NCBI GenBank assembly: GCA_002786065.1
Contig: NHNY01000004.1
Location: 558,001-622,000, forward strand
Source of the DNA: Microcyclospora pomicola
Taxonomy: Eukaryota > Ascomycota > Dothideomycetes > Capnodiales
Direction of reading: 5' to 3'
DNA: 64,000 nt
The notes beneath the pieces are model-generated. The model saw only the letters and a program-made list of their open reading frames with translations. It ran no database searches and was not told where the DNA came from. Of this stretch, positions 20,951-31,725 are shown piece by piece; position 1 is the stretch's first letter, and each line of letters starts with the position of its first letter. Made by a program: the position numbers and the translations under genes.

Positions 20951-22645
20951 ATGGAGATGGACACGGAGCCTACCAGCCACGCTCCGTCCGAAGCCACCAT
21001 GACGGAGGCGACAACGGCGATGGCGACGACGGAGATCCCCTGGCCCGAGCAGTTGCGCGAGCAGCGGCTGCGCGATTGGCGCGAGTATGTCGAGCCGAGC
21101 ATCACAGGCACGGCGGGGTCGGGTACGACGGCGACGATGACAGCAGATAACGCTGTATTGGGCACGGAAGAGGGACGATTTGGCGAGCTGGAAGTCGATG
21201 TACGTTTCCCTCATGCACTTCTTGAGTTGCTCAGATTTTGCTGTTCACGATTTTGTGAATGGAGACTTGTGCGTGCGGAACGAGGGGGCTTCTGTTAGTC
21301 CATTGATGATGGGTTGGGTGAGGTTTGGGATGGTGATCAGCTGGAGTAGAGCACTTTCTAAGACTGGTATTGTTTGATATCGGGGAGGAGGCTGCTATGT
21401 CGTTTGCTTTTTTTTCTTGTGCGACGTCCACCTAGACTGGGTACTGACACTTCTTGGAATCGATACAGACCGATCCCGATCGAGACTCGACTCTAGGAGA
21501 TGACAGTGCATCGTAAGTAATTTCCAGATCCCGTCATATGCCTGGCTAATGCACTGATGCGCGAATGATCTATTGATAGGTACACAACATCGCTAAACTC
21601 AGAAGTCACGGACTTCAAATTTGAGCACGGGCGACGATACCACGCATTCCAGAATGAAAAGTACGCGCTTCCAAACGACGATGTGGAGATCAGCCGGCTT
21701 GGTACGTTGGCCCTATAGATGGCATCTTGAAACATATGCGTGAACTCGTCGTTGGAAACGATCGTCGCTGAGGCTAACACAACATACAGAACTGCAAGGC
21801 CGCATCTGGCATTTGTCCCTGTCCGGCCGCCTCCATCTTGCACCTCTACCAGAACATGTCTCCCACGCGCTCGACATTGGCTGCGGTACGGGATCGTGGT
21901 GCATTGAGTTTGCAGAACAGCACCCCGAATGTCAAGTTGTGGGGACAGATCTCTCGCCCATACAACCGGACATGGTGCCTCCGAACGTCGAATTCTTGAT
22001 CGACGACATCACATCTGAGTGGCTGTATCCACAGAAGTTCGACTTTATTCATAGTCGAACGCTCACAGTCGCCGTCAAGGACTGGGCAGGCCTGGTCGAT
22101 CAGGTGTGGAAGAACCTGAAGCCTGGAGGTTGGGTTGAGTTTCAGGAATACCATGCGCCATTTGACTGTGATGATGGAACGTTCCAGCTCGCTCCAGATC
22201 TTGCTCAGTGGAACGATAGCATCTACAAAGCAGCGGCGATGGCAGGAACGAAGCTGGACGCAATTTTGGGAGTCGAGGAGATCCTCAAAGCAAGAGGGTT
22301 TGTAAGCTCGAAGAATGCGTCCACGAAGTGGGCACTGGGGCCATGGCCGAGGGGCAAGAAGGAGAAGAAAATCGGCGAGATGTTCTGTCGCGACATCATC
22401 AGCGCGTTGGAAGGCAGCAGCATGCGCATGTTCACCAAATTGCTTGGAATGACGACCCAGGAGGTTCTGGCCTTGAACAAAGGGGCCGAAGAAGACCTCT
22501 TGAGGGGAAGAGCGCACGCTTACATGCACGTGTCAGTTCTCCCTTGCTTTGAACGCCTCCAGATTGCCCAGATCGTGTGCTGACGCTTCGAACCAGATAC
22601 TTCTTGTGGGCGCAAAAGCCTTTGGACGCCCAAGACCAAGAGTAG
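20951..22645 (+). CDS. LaeA-like SAM-dependent methyltransferase
   Basis: Class I methyltransferase of the fungal TAM/LaeA-like group, a large family that includes regulators of secondary metabolism and small-molecule methylases. Five exons: 20951-21199, 21469-21512, 21580-21701, 21790-22531 and 22597-22645, giving 401 residues. The N-terminal 100 residues are polar, Thr/Ala-rich and probably disordered. The typical preamble YHAFQNEKYALPNDDVE precedes the SAM motif I LDIGCGTGSW at about 165-175; VVGTDLSPIQP carries the acidic ribose ligand, and FDFIHSRTL and LKPGGWVEFQEY are motifs II-III. Family-specific assignment to the true LaeA orthologue is not possible here. The stop lies only 15 bases from the stop of the convergent MSW1 gene. 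Intron 1 is 269 bases, long for this window. Confidence 0.88.
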
Positions 22646-22660
22646 CAAGAAATGCTCGCT

Positions 22661-23800
22661 TTATGATGATAGACCAACAGCACGTTTGACCTCTGCAATG
22701 GTCTTTGATGCCTTTTCAACAGCTTTCTCCGCACCTCTTCTCGCTACGTCTGTCAGGAGCGCATGGTCATTCGCAATCACTTCGTATCGCTCGCGGATTG
22801 GCCGCATATTTTCGTCCACTGCATCAGCCACAGCAGTCTTGAAGTCCTTTTTACTGATACCAGCAAAGTCTTGGGCAATGCTTTCCTGATCAGGATACTT
22901 CCCATCAGTGGCGTGGAAGAGTAGATCGATCAGATTTGAAATTCCGGGTCTCAAATCAGGGTCATATGATATGTCACCTAGATCGTCGGTAACGGCACTA
23001 TTGATCTTGCTGTGAATATCACTCCTCGAATCTGTAAGGAGAATCCTTGATTTTGCATTGCGCGCACTCTTCGACATCTTCGTCTTCGGGTCCGCCAGAC
23101 TCATGACCCGCTTCGCAGGACTGATCAATGTCTCAGGGGGATATAGCACAGATCTCCCCACGATGTGGTTGAAACCAATGGCAAGCTCACGCGCGAACTC
23201 CAGATGCTGCGCTTGATCGTGACCCACGGGCACGTGCGTCGTCTTGTACAGCAGGACGTCTGCAGCCATCAAGACAGGATAAGAGAAGAGACCCAGCTTC
23301 GCTTTCGGGCTGTTGTCTTTCTCTTTGGCTGTCTTGTCCTTCCATTGGGTCATGCGCGAGAGATAGCCCGTGCTCGCCTGACAGGAAAGTATCCATAACA
23401 GCTCGGAGTGAGCAGGCACATCACTTTGATGGAAGATGGTACTCCGTTCCGGATCCAGACCAATGGCTAGAAGCATGGCGAGACTTTCGCGCTTCCATTG
23501 TTGTAGCTGACTTCGGTCTTGCTGGATGGTGATAGCGTGAAGATCAACCAAAGAATACAAAAGTGTAGTTTCTGGAGAAGATGACTCTTGCAACTTGACC
23601 CATTGTCGTAGAGCTCCAAGATAATTTCCGAGATGTGGCACCCCTGTTGGTTGGATGCCAGAGAAGATGACTTTCGATGGTATTTGTGCCGCGCTAGATG
23701 CGCGCCTGTTGCAGCGCAGTGCACTCTTCGAACATCTCAGTCTGGACGCATTATTTCCCAGCCGCGAAAGTGCCAGTGGCGATAGAGCTGTTGATGACAT
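22661..23800 (-). CDS. MSW1: Mitochondrial tryptophanyl-tRNA synthetase
   Basis: Charges mitochondrial tRNA-Trp. The 379-residue intronless protein has an N-terminal Arg/Ser-rich stretch without acidic residues (about 1-39), a mitochondrial presequence. Class I synthetase signatures follow: FSGIQPTGVPHLGNYLG with the HIGH-equivalent HLGN at 56-59, and KMSKS at 241-245. The body is of the bacterial TrpRS type (LGLFSYPVLMAADVLLY, VPVGHDQAQHLEFARELA), as expected for an organelle enzyme. It shares a 227-base divergent promoter with the SET-domain gene and converges tail-to-tail on the methyltransferase gene. Confidence 0.95.
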   Translation of the reverse strand: MSSTALSPLALSRLGNNASRLRCSKSALRCNRRASSAAQIPSKVIFSGIQPTGVPHLGNYLGALRQWVKLQESSSPETTLLYSLVDLHAITIQQDRSQLQQWKRESLAMLLAIGLDPERSTIFHQSDVPAHSELLWILSCQASTGYLSRMTQWKDKTAKEKDNSPKAKLGLFSYPVLMAADVLLYKTTHVPVGHDQAQHLEFARELAIGFNHIVGRSVLYPPETLISPAKRVMSLADPKTKMSKSARNAKSRILLTDSRSDIHSKINSAVTDDLGDISYDPDLRPGISNLIDLLFHATDGKYPDQESIAQDFAGISKKDFKTAVADAVDENMRPIRERYEVIANDHALLTDVARRGAEKAVEKASKTIAEVKRAVGLSS

Positions 23801-23992
23801 GCAGAACCGCGATATGCTGTTAGCGATTGAGGACGAAGGCTGTCTTCAAGGCCATGGAGGAGGATGATTTTCATGTCCCGTCTACCGCGAGCATGAAGTC
23901 AGGGACGCTAGCGCGATTTCTAATCGACAAGCGTTTGGACATGAATATCGTGCTCTTTGAATCTTCACACAATCTACGTAATTTGTATATCT

Positions 23993-24020
23993 CTTCTGAC
24001 TTCTGACTTCTGTCTTCTGT
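23993..24020 (+). repeat. Four 7-base tandem repeats (CTTCTGA/T)
   Basis: Four consecutive heptamers: CTTCTGA twice, then CTTCTGT twice. They end eight bases before the ATG of the SET-domain gene at 24028, so they must sit in its 5' leader or core promoter. The run is pyrimidine-rich, as is common in fungal leaders. Confidence 0.9.
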
Positions 24021-24027
24021 TGTACAA

Positions 24028-25454
24028 ATGACTATGGACGTTGATGTCGTGGACGACTTCAACAGTAAGTCGGCAGCCTTTCTCACATGGCTAAGAGAAA
24101 CCGGTGTCAGCATTTCTTCCAAAATCGAGCTTTCTGATCAACGACATCGAAATGCTGGACGAGCAGTCGGTAAGACTTCTGCATTGTTCCTGATTTGCTC
24201 CGATTTACGCGTTCGAGGCCCTGTGCTTACAGATCTGCAGTTGCTGTTCAAGCAATCGCCGCAGATGAAGAGCTGTTCAGCATCCCTCGTTCCTCCATCT
24301 TGACACCCGAAACATCTTCCTTGCCTGCAGCCGCCACTCTGGACGATCCGTGGCTGTCCCTGATCACAGCTATGCTGTACGAGCACAGTCTTGGTGCATC
24401 TTCAAAGTGGTCACCATATCTCGATGTTTTACCAACTACATTCGACTCACTGATGTTCTGGTCCGATGCCGAATTAAAAGAGCTTGCTGGTAGTGCTGTC
24501 GTTGACAAAATTGGAAAGGCAAACGCAGACAGGAGTCTTACGGACAACATCCTGCCCATCGCGAAGGAGCACTTCAACCTAGGATCGAACGATCGCGAAG
24601 TCTTAGCCTTGGCTCATCGGTTCGGCAGCACGATCATGTCTTTCGCTTTCGATCTGGAGAAACCCTCCACCGCTCAACCCCAGACTACAGAGCAGGAATG
24701 GGAAGAGGATCAAGAGGACTTGGAGATTCTTCCCAAGGGTATGATCCCATTCGCAGACATGCTAAATGCCGATGCAGATCGCAACAACGCCAAGCTCTTC
24801 TACGAGGACGACGCCGTGATCATGCGATCTACCAAGCCAATTGATGCCGGAGAAGAAATTTTCAATGACTATGGTCCGTTACCCAGGGCAGACCTACTAC
24901 GGCGCTACGGATACATCACAAACAATTATGCCAAGTACGATGTCGTAGAAATAGCGGCTAGCTTGATCAACGCTGTCGCAAAGGACACTCGAAATCTGAC
25001 TGAGGAAGACATCTCCCAACGAACAGAGTACCTTGACTCTCAAGGCGTGGTGGATGATGGCTACGACATTTCCCGTCCCGAGCATGAAGACGGGCAGTTC
25101 GGTGATGAGTTGAAGATCCTGCTCAACACACTTGTTCTGTCGAATGCAGACTTCTCCAAGCTTCAATCGAGAGATAAGTTACCTAGTTCTGACCTATCTA
25201 TGCCCGCAGCGGAGTTACTCTATGCTGTCCTCGTGCGCAGACTTGCGGCGTACCCGACTCCGTCTATCACAGATCAAACCCAGCCAAAGAACACCTTCCG
25301 CAGCGATATGGCCAGAAAAGTCATCGAAGGCGAGAAAGAGTGCTTGAGGCTTGCTGCCGCGGCTGTCCAGACGCTGCTGGGGGACGGGAGCAAGAAGAGA
25401 AAGGCTGTCACGTTCGAGGAAGAGGCCGAGACCTTCAAAAGAGCAATGAGGTGA
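24028..25454 (+). CDS. SET-domain protein lysine methyltransferase, RKM4/SETD6-like
   Basis: Non-histone lysine methyltransferase of the split-SET, Rubisco-methyltransferase-like class. Related yeast Rkm enzymes methylate ribosomal proteins; SETD6 targets signalling proteins. Exons 24028-24169 and 24241-25454 give 451 residues; a 71-base intron separates NAGRAV from VAVQAIAADEELFSIPRSSIL. The SET core shows GMIPFADMLNAD with the substrate-lining segment, then GEEIFNDYGPLPRADLLRRYGY with the catalytic Tyr in NDYG near residue 257. The C-terminal third is helical, fitting the Rubis-subs-bind domain, and ends with a basic KKRK stretch that may be nuclear-targeting. An alternative acceptor (CTTACAG at 24232) would break the frame. 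The substrate is inferred only from family. Confidence 0.9.
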
Positions 25455-25724
25455 TGAGATATCTCCGAAACCGGACCTCTCGCTCGTCATCCCCTGAACA
25501 TTGATCCCCGCAATGTCGACAAACGCGCCAGCTTCGTCTCCGTGGATCCTAGTCAAGCGCCCCCGCGAATGAACGATCATGGTGGCGAGGGTATGAAAAT
25601 GCACTTGACACTGGCTGTATCAGACGAAATTCTACCGGGGTATCCTATTCTACATGGGTACAATACAGTACAGCGTCCCTGACGACATTACCTTATCTCG
25701 CAAGGCCAAGCACATATATCCCAG

Positions 25725-27605
25725 CTACCCAGCACCCGCTGTGTTGGTCTGCTGTGGGGAAGCCGCCGTCATTGCGGATTGATCGCCGCTGGGCCATTGC
25801 CGCCTCTCTCCCGACATACCCTCAGGCCTTGCACGACTGTTGACGGCACAGCGATAGTCGAAGATTTTGCTCTCGTGCACATAATGGTACTCTGACGAGT
25901 CTTCGTCGTCACTTTCCGAATCGGATATCACGCCAGGATACGGGCCACGATGTCTCTGCTTCCGGGCCTCGAGATGGTAGCGACCGCCACGACCAAGTCG
26001 TAGTCGGCAGACCGGGGCGGCATCATGCTTGACAATCTTGTATGGCCTAGGGATATCGGGATGGAGATCTGGCGCATAAAATATAGTCTCTGGCTCCGGT
26101 GTGACAGCAGATGCTCCCGCTGCTTCTTCCACTTTGATAGGTGCAGGCCGGTCTGGCATCTCAAGGTCCCCGTCCTTCTCCTTCTCGCGCGATTCTTCCG
26201 ACGGCAGACTCGGCGGAGGAGACGGATAACCAGTGTATGGGGCAACAAATGGTGCCCACCTTCTCGGTTGCTCGTCGCTGTCGTCCGGAGGCGGGGTGAG
26301 CGGGAGCCACGTCCGATCGACCCAATGGAGGTTCCATTTCTTGTGCTGTTCCTTCCGACTCTCTATGGCGCCGGTGACATATTCTTCCATTGTCGCTTGT
26401 TTGTCGCTCAGCAAATCCATGTCGTTGTCAGCCGCAGCTTGCTGGCTGCGAGATAACAACCGAAGCGTTGGTTGTCGTGCCTGACTTGGGTCTGGTCGCG
26501 GTTTCGATTTGGTGGTGGTGGTGGGTCTCTGCGCAACGAGCAGATCCTCATCATTATCGTCCTTGAAGTTGATCTGTTTGCTGATCTTGACTTCCTTCAG
26601 CTTGCGACGTTGCTCGAATACCTTTCGGCTGACTTCAAGGTTCTGTTTCTGCAGATTCTCGCGATTGACAACCATCTGCACGAGTTGTCGGGCTTGTTCA
26701 AGTTCAAGCCGCAGCTTCTTTAACTTCTCAACGACCTGAGCGTCACGACCTCGTGTCTTGCGCGTCAACCTCTGCTCACGACGACGGAAGCAAATGTATG
26801 GATCCGCATCATCGAGGTCATTCGCTTGGTCGAGCACTCTGACTTTGATGGCTGGCATCAGCGGACGCTCATTCCGCGTCGCCCAACAATGTTTGTATAT
26901 GATGTCAAACCAATCCTGGGCTTGTGTTGAAACATTCTCGTCGATGTTCTGCTTCATCTCATCCAGGGTAAGTAAGGGAGCATCACCAAAACTGGCATAT
27001 GGCTGAATACGAGCACTGGTCTCCTCGAAGAAGTCCATGACCTCTTCGAAGGTGTCTTCGGAACACTGGCCTAGCTTGTCCTTCTTGACAATCTTGCCAG
27101 CGTTCAGTTTACCGAGGAACTCATAGTCAGCATCATTCATGCAATAGTTCACGCCGACCGAGTCTTCGACCGTGGAGCTGAACCGGATGTATGTTGAAGG
27201 CTGCGAGAACTTCTTCGGATAAAGATCATCGTACTTGACGTCTTTCGCCTGGACCGCCTCTGGGGTTGGGATGTAATTCTGCTGGATCTTGGCGCCATGT
27301 GTAACGGCCGCGGCTGCATTGATCACGGCTTGCAGATGAAATTCCTGAAGACGTTGTAAGTATTCGCATTGTCAAGTACCGCATGGGCAAGTAGCCCAGT
27401 CACGGTAGGTCTGCACGAGAAAAGGTAGTCCACTCACCACTTCCTCTCCCTTTTCCACACCAGTTTCGAACTGCGGAATGTTCTGCTGCTGGCCGTCATG
27501 CTCGCCGACATCCTCAATCTCCTCCTCGCGGATGATCGGCAGCGCCTGCTTGGTGTTCAACTTGCGTTGCCGCACATGTCGCGCATTGCTTGCCCGGGTG
27601 CTCAT
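25725..27605 (-). CDS. EPL1: Enhancer of polycomb-like protein, NuA4 subunit
   Basis: Scaffold subunit of the NuA4 histone acetyltransferase (and the smaller piccolo module), where it holds Esa1, Yng2 and Eaf6 to nucleosomes. Exons 27605-27438 and 27344-25725 give 595 residues; the 93-base intron falls after residue 56. The N-terminus VRQRKLNTKQALPIIREEEI is the EPcA start. It is followed by HGAKIQQNYIPTPEA, YDDLYPKKFSQPSTYIRFSSTVED, YCMNDADYEFL and DPYICFRRREQRLTRKTRGRDAQVVEKLKKLRLELEQAR, conserved through the Esa1-binding part and the following helix. The C-terminal half is Pro- and acid-rich and probably disordered. It has a long GC-rich upstream region with a CGG run. Confidence 0.95.
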
Positions 27606-28845
27606 AACTTCTCTCCTCCCCTCTATGACTTTTCACGTTCTGCCAACCTTGACCTGCCGACTCTCAACAGACGTGAAGATACAGGCAGGTAGATAGGCAA
27701 GCAGGTAAGCAACCAGGCAGATCGCAAGGCTGCAAGACTCAGTCAAAAGCGTAATGCAAAGCAATAATGGAATCCAAAAAAGTTGCTGCCTCAGGCTCTA
27801 AAGCGCTGCCAGGCTTGCACCGGTCGCACGCTCGGCGACACAACACGACCGCCCAACCTGACCACTTCTCCGGGCCAAAAACTCGTCAAAGTATCTCCAC
27901 GCGCTTCGCCACGTCGAGTTTCGATGGCCCGCACGATTTCTGCGAATTTTCACCCCCGAAGTCGTGTCGTCGTTGATGGATTTGAGCAAAAAAGTCGGGG
28001 CGACGTGTTGGGTCGTGTTTGCGAGTAGTGTGTGTGGATTGGTTTGCGACCGGGCGGCGGCGGCGGCGGCGAGGAGGACGGCTGAGAGCGGCGACCTAGG
28101 TTTGCGCGCCGTTGTGACGAGGGTCGTGCTGGGGTATGCGCGTTTTCGGGATGAGAGGTACAGTGAACGAGTGAGGGGTAAAAGTGGTGGTTTACTAGAG
28201 GGGAAACTGGGGAGATGGACGGAAGTCGAGGCGCGGCTGGAATTTAATATCATTATTACGACCAACACACATGTACCTATCCCCTGTCGTCCAATCGATT
28301 CAGCTTGATTCAACAATTGCATCTGAGTAGTTCGCAGGAGAGACGGAGATCTATCATCTCAATTCATTTGAATAATGGGCATTCATGTCGGAAGGTTGAT
28401 TTCCTGTCTAGCTCTCTCCCTTGGGGGTCGCCTATATTCCGTCCTATGCACTATTCGTTCTGGCAAGTGATTGCTCATCTACCTTATCTTGATTTCCTTG
28501 AACGTGAAGAGTCTATCCCTCACTCATTCCATACCAACAGCGTTGCATGTACATGTCCATGTAAGAGTCGTGATCCGATGGGCAGTCGAGGCAGGGTCAT
28601 GATGTTGAAAGACGCCGCCTCGCCGGCCCAATGTCGATGCCGCCGCAGCATTACTGTTTCTTCCCGTCCAAGACGAAACGCCTGCATTATCCCCGCGAAT
28701 TCGGATTAGGTGTAAGAGAACCGCTCCGTTTGGCTGTACGCTGTACAGCAAATGCATGCCGAACCAGGACTCTCGGTATTTCCTAGGTAGTTCTCCAGAT
28801 CTGCCTTTTGGCTTCATCCCATACTTCATTACGTGGCACAATAGC
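27606..28845. other. Intergenic region upstream of EPL1
   Basis: About 1.24 kb upstream of EPL1 and downstream of the phosphoglycerate dehydrogenase gene. Contains a CGG microsatellite at 28054-28071. Frames up to 174 residues on the minus strand here have no recognisable content. Confidence 0.6.
28054..28071 (+). repeat. Six GCG trinucleotides
   Basis: An uninterrupted run of six GCG (CGG-phase) triplets about 450 bases upstream of the EPL1 start. Probably noncoding; it could affect promoter structure or show length variation among strains. Confidence 0.95.
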
Positions 28846-30285
28846 TCAGTACAGCACTCTCGTCCGAATGCGGCTGCCGAGATCCTCCAGACTCTGGTAA
28901 AGCTGTTTGATCTCGCTCGTGTTGACGTTGGAGATGTCAGCCATGAGGTAGGCGAGCTCGCCGCGCGAGTCGGTCATCTGCTTGTCGACGTTGTGGTCGC
29001 CGAGGATCTCGTTGACCTTCTTCAGCACACCGGGCACGTTCTTGTGGATGTAGATGACGCGCACGTGGTTCGGCTCGTCCAGGGTGAGCGAGCGGAGGGA
29101 GACCTCGGGCATGTTGACCGCGCCGGAAGTGGTGCCCATGTTCACGTACTTAACGAGCGCATCGGCCACTTCGACACCAATGGCAGACTGTGCCTCCTCC
29201 GTCGAGCCGCCGATGTGCGGGGTGAGGAGGAGATTCTTGACTTGGCGGAGGTCTTCCGCCCACGCATTCAGCTCGTTGTGGAAGTTGGCGCCATTGCCGC
29301 CGGGTTCGTTGGGGTATACATCCAGCGCTGCACCGGCAAGGTGGCCAGATTGCATGGCCTTGACGAGCGCTGCAATATCAACCACGCTGCCACGGGAGGC
29401 ATTCAGAAGGTAACCGCCCTTGCGCATGTGTTCGAACTGTGCGGTCGAGATCATGTTCATCGTCTCTGGGATCTCCGGGACGTGCAGCGTCACAAAGTCC
29501 GCGCTGTTGAGCAGCTCCTCCAAGCTGCCGACCTGCGATGCGCTCCCCATTCCCATGAGGTTGGCGACGTCGAAGTAGATGACCTTCATGCCCATGGCCT
29601 CCGCCAACACGGACAATTGGCTTCCCACATGTCCATACCCAACAATACCCAACGTCTTGCCTCGGACCTCCCAGCACCCGTTTGACACTTTGTTCCACAC
29701 TCCTTGGTGCATCTCGTTGTTACGGTCGCCGATCTGCCTGGCGAGGGTGATGATCTCGCCAATCATCATCTCGGCGACGGAGCGTGAATTGCTGAACGGC
29801 GAGTTGAACACCGCGATGCCGTTGTCCGCCGCATATTTCAGATCGACCTGGTTGGTGCCGATGCAGAAGCAGCCGATGACGATCAAGTTCTTCGCATGCT
29901 TGAGCACTTTGCTGGACAGGTGGGTCTTGGAGCGAATGCCAATAACATGTACGTCCTTGATCTTCTCGATGAGCTGGTCTTCCGGCAGCGAGCTCTTGAG
30001 CGCTTCGACTTGGTAGCCCTGCTGGGTCAGGATATCCCGTCCGGTCTGGTTGACGTTCTCCAGCAGCAAGACCTTGATGTCTTGGGTGTGGAAGGGCTTC
30101 AACTGTTTGGTCGAGGGCGCCAGGCGGCCGGTGTAGCTGGAGAAGGAAGGGCTGTGGTGGGTCAAGGTCGGGCTGGTGGAGAAGGCATCGTAGGAGCTGG
30201 AGACGGTCCTGCTGACCTCGCTGTTGGCATTGGCGGCGATGTTGTGGCCATTGTGGATGGGGATGGCTTGCGCGGTGGAAGGCAT
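28846..30285 (-). CDS. SER3: D-3-phosphoglycerate dehydrogenase
   Basis: First step of serine synthesis from glycolysis: 3-phosphoglycerate to 3-phosphohydroxypyruvate with NAD. The intronless 479-residue protein has a variable N-terminal extension of about 65 residues. The D-2-hydroxyacid dehydrogenase core has the NAD loop GYGHVG at 216-221, the catalytic Arg in ASRGS (R298), Glu in NEPGG (E327) and His in TPHIGGS (H357). A C-terminal ACT domain (about 408-479: HVRVIYIHKNVPGVLKKVNEIL) is the expected serine-binding regulatory site. The layout matches yeast Ser3/Ser33 and E. coli SerA, with no extra intervening domain. A TGAGTCA element lies about 100 bases upstream, fitting general amino-acid control. 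It is moderately GC-rich. Confidence 0.96.
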   Translation of the reverse strand: MPSTAQAIPIHNGHNIAANANSEVSRTVSSSYDAFSTSPTLTHHSPSFSSYTGRLAPSTKQLKPFHTQDIKVLLLENVNQTGRDILTQQGYQVEALKSSLPEDQLIEKIKDVHVIGIRSKTHLSSKVLKHAKNLIVIGCFCIGTNQVDLKYAADNGIAVFNSPFSNSRSVAEMMIGEIITLARQIGDRNNEMHQGVWNKVSNGCWEVRGKTLGIVGYGHVGSQLSVLAEAMGMKVIYFDVANLMGMGSASQVGSLEELLNSADFVTLHVPEIPETMNMISTAQFEHMRKGGYLLNASRGSVVDIAALVKAMQSGHLAGAALDVYPNEPGGNGANFHNELNAWAEDLRQVKNLLLTPHIGGSTEEAQSAIGVEVADALVKYVNMGTTSGAVNMPEVSLRSLTLDEPNHVRVIYIHKNVPGVLKKVNEILGDHNVDKQMTDSRGELAYLMADISNVNTSEIKQLYQSLEDLGSRIRTRVLY

Positions 30286-30919
30286 GGCTGAGGAGAGTGA
30301 GAGGGGGGAGTTAGGAGAACAGCAAAGATGATAGAAAGAAGAAAAGTTGCTGGACTTTATTTCTTACTGTCCCTTAGGTACGGTTTGAGTCAGAGCATGA
30401 CCGCGACAGTTTGAGTCTTAACCATCCGGGCTATCACTCTACCTACCTATGCTTCGCCCCAGTGGCCCCTCACCTTTTTTTCGCGCCTGGATGCCACATG
30501 GGACGCGAAAAACGGGAATGACGAATCGGCGGATTGGAAATTCCCCTCCACGCGCCGATACCGCTGTTGAGCTGACTGAGGCATCGAATCGACATCGACA
30601 TGCCTTATTGTGCCATCTCTCTTCATCATATCCCGTCAACAGTAAGGTGTGAACGTACATGTTGTCCTAACCGTTGCTTCAATCTCGAGCAGCACGTAAG
30701 AATTGGCACGCGAGCGGCTGTAGAGTACAGCATACTACAGGGCACTCTCACAGGGACGGGGCCGCCCCGACCAGGCACCACTGTACGCCTTCCATCTACT
30801 ACACACCTCTGACAACATGAAGAACAACTCCAGCCTTACCAAGTCCATAAAATCGATCTATCACATCGACATCATTTCCTATCTCGATCCACCCAATCAA
30901 CTTCCCTTCAACGACCCCT
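30286..30919. other. Intergenic region upstream of phosphoglycerate dehydrogenase
   Basis: About 630 bases between the PGDH start and the stop of the flavin-reductase-like gene, both on the minus strand. Holds the PGDH promoter with the TGAGTCA element at 30386-30392. No gene seen. Confidence 0.6.
30386..30392 (-). promoter_or_regulatory. TGAGTCA, candidate CpcA/Gcn4 site of the PGDH gene
   Basis: TGAGTCA is an exact match to the Gcn4/CPC1/CpcA binding site (TGASTCA), 101 bases upstream of the PGDH start codon. The motif is palindromic in its core so strand is nominal. A serine-biosynthesis gene is an expected target of general amino-acid control. A second, imperfect TGAGTC lies at about 30411. 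Confidence 0.55.
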
Positions 30920-31725
30920 TCACTTCCCCTCTGCCTTTTTCCCCTCCCCTCCTTTCTCTTGCATCTCACGATTTCCCTTCACACTCCCCTCCAACCCGAC
31001 CAAGATCTTCGGATCGCCCGGGATGACCATATCAAACACATTCTCACCCCGTACCACCGCGTACGAATTGTACCCACAGCGCGCGATGGGCTGCACTTTC
31101 GCCAGGTCGATCAAGCCGTCCGTCAGCACGCTCTCCGCGATATGGATCGCCACGACGCGGCCGATGACGACGTCGACGCTGCCCATGGGCGGGTTGCCGG
31201 GGAGTCGCAGCGTGGTGTGATGCTTGCATTCGAACTTGATCGGGCTGGCTTTGACCAGGGCGCAGTTGACGAGGCGGGCGGCCTCCTTCTCCAGCCCTGC
31301 GCGCTCGAACTCGTCGACGGACGCCGCGACCCATTCGGCGGTGGCGTTGACGGCCTCACGCAGATCCCACGTGGCCACGTTCCAGCAGAACTCGCCCGTG
31401 GCTTCGGCGTTGATCGCGCTGTCTTTGCGGTTCGAGTGCGGGTCTTGATTCGCGGAGAACATCACGTAGGGCGGGTCGAAGGTGAGGTTGTTGAACTGTG
31501 AGTATGGGGCGAGATTGTCGATGCCCGTGTCCTTGGAGCGGGTGGAGATCCAGCCAATGGGTCGGGGCACGACGCAGGCCTGGACATTGTTGGTATGTAA
31601 TCTCTCTTTCTTTCTTCCTTGACTGGACTGGAAGGAGCGGAATGTAGTATGAGGAATGCTCGACTTACCTTGAATGGATCTCGTGGTAGACCATGGTGGG
31701 TCGTGCCAGGCTCGTAGAAGACCAT
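30920..31725 (-). CDS. Flavin reductase-like, FMN-binding split-barrel protein
   Basis: Member of the flavin reductase-like/FMN-binding split-barrel superfamily, often annotated as a conserved oxidoreductase without defined substrate. Exons 31725-31669 and 31579-30920 give 238 residues; the 89-base intron falls after MVFYEPG...PRDPFK. The sequence ACVVPRPIGWIST is the classical start of the domain. It continues through NLAPYSQFNNLTFDPPYVMFS, contacts for flavin phosphate and ring, EFCWNVATWDLREAVN, and a C-terminal part with RLPGNPPMGSVDVVIGRVVAIHI. The tail is Lys/Glu-rich and variable. Exon 2 has many G/C-ending codons. Function is unknown beyond likely FMN binding. Confidence 0.88.

Noticed and set aside
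28756-29685. 309-codon plus-strand frame opposite the PGDH gene
   Set aside because: It is the antisense shadow of a well-supported coding frame with G/C-ending codons, which tends to leave the opposite strand open.
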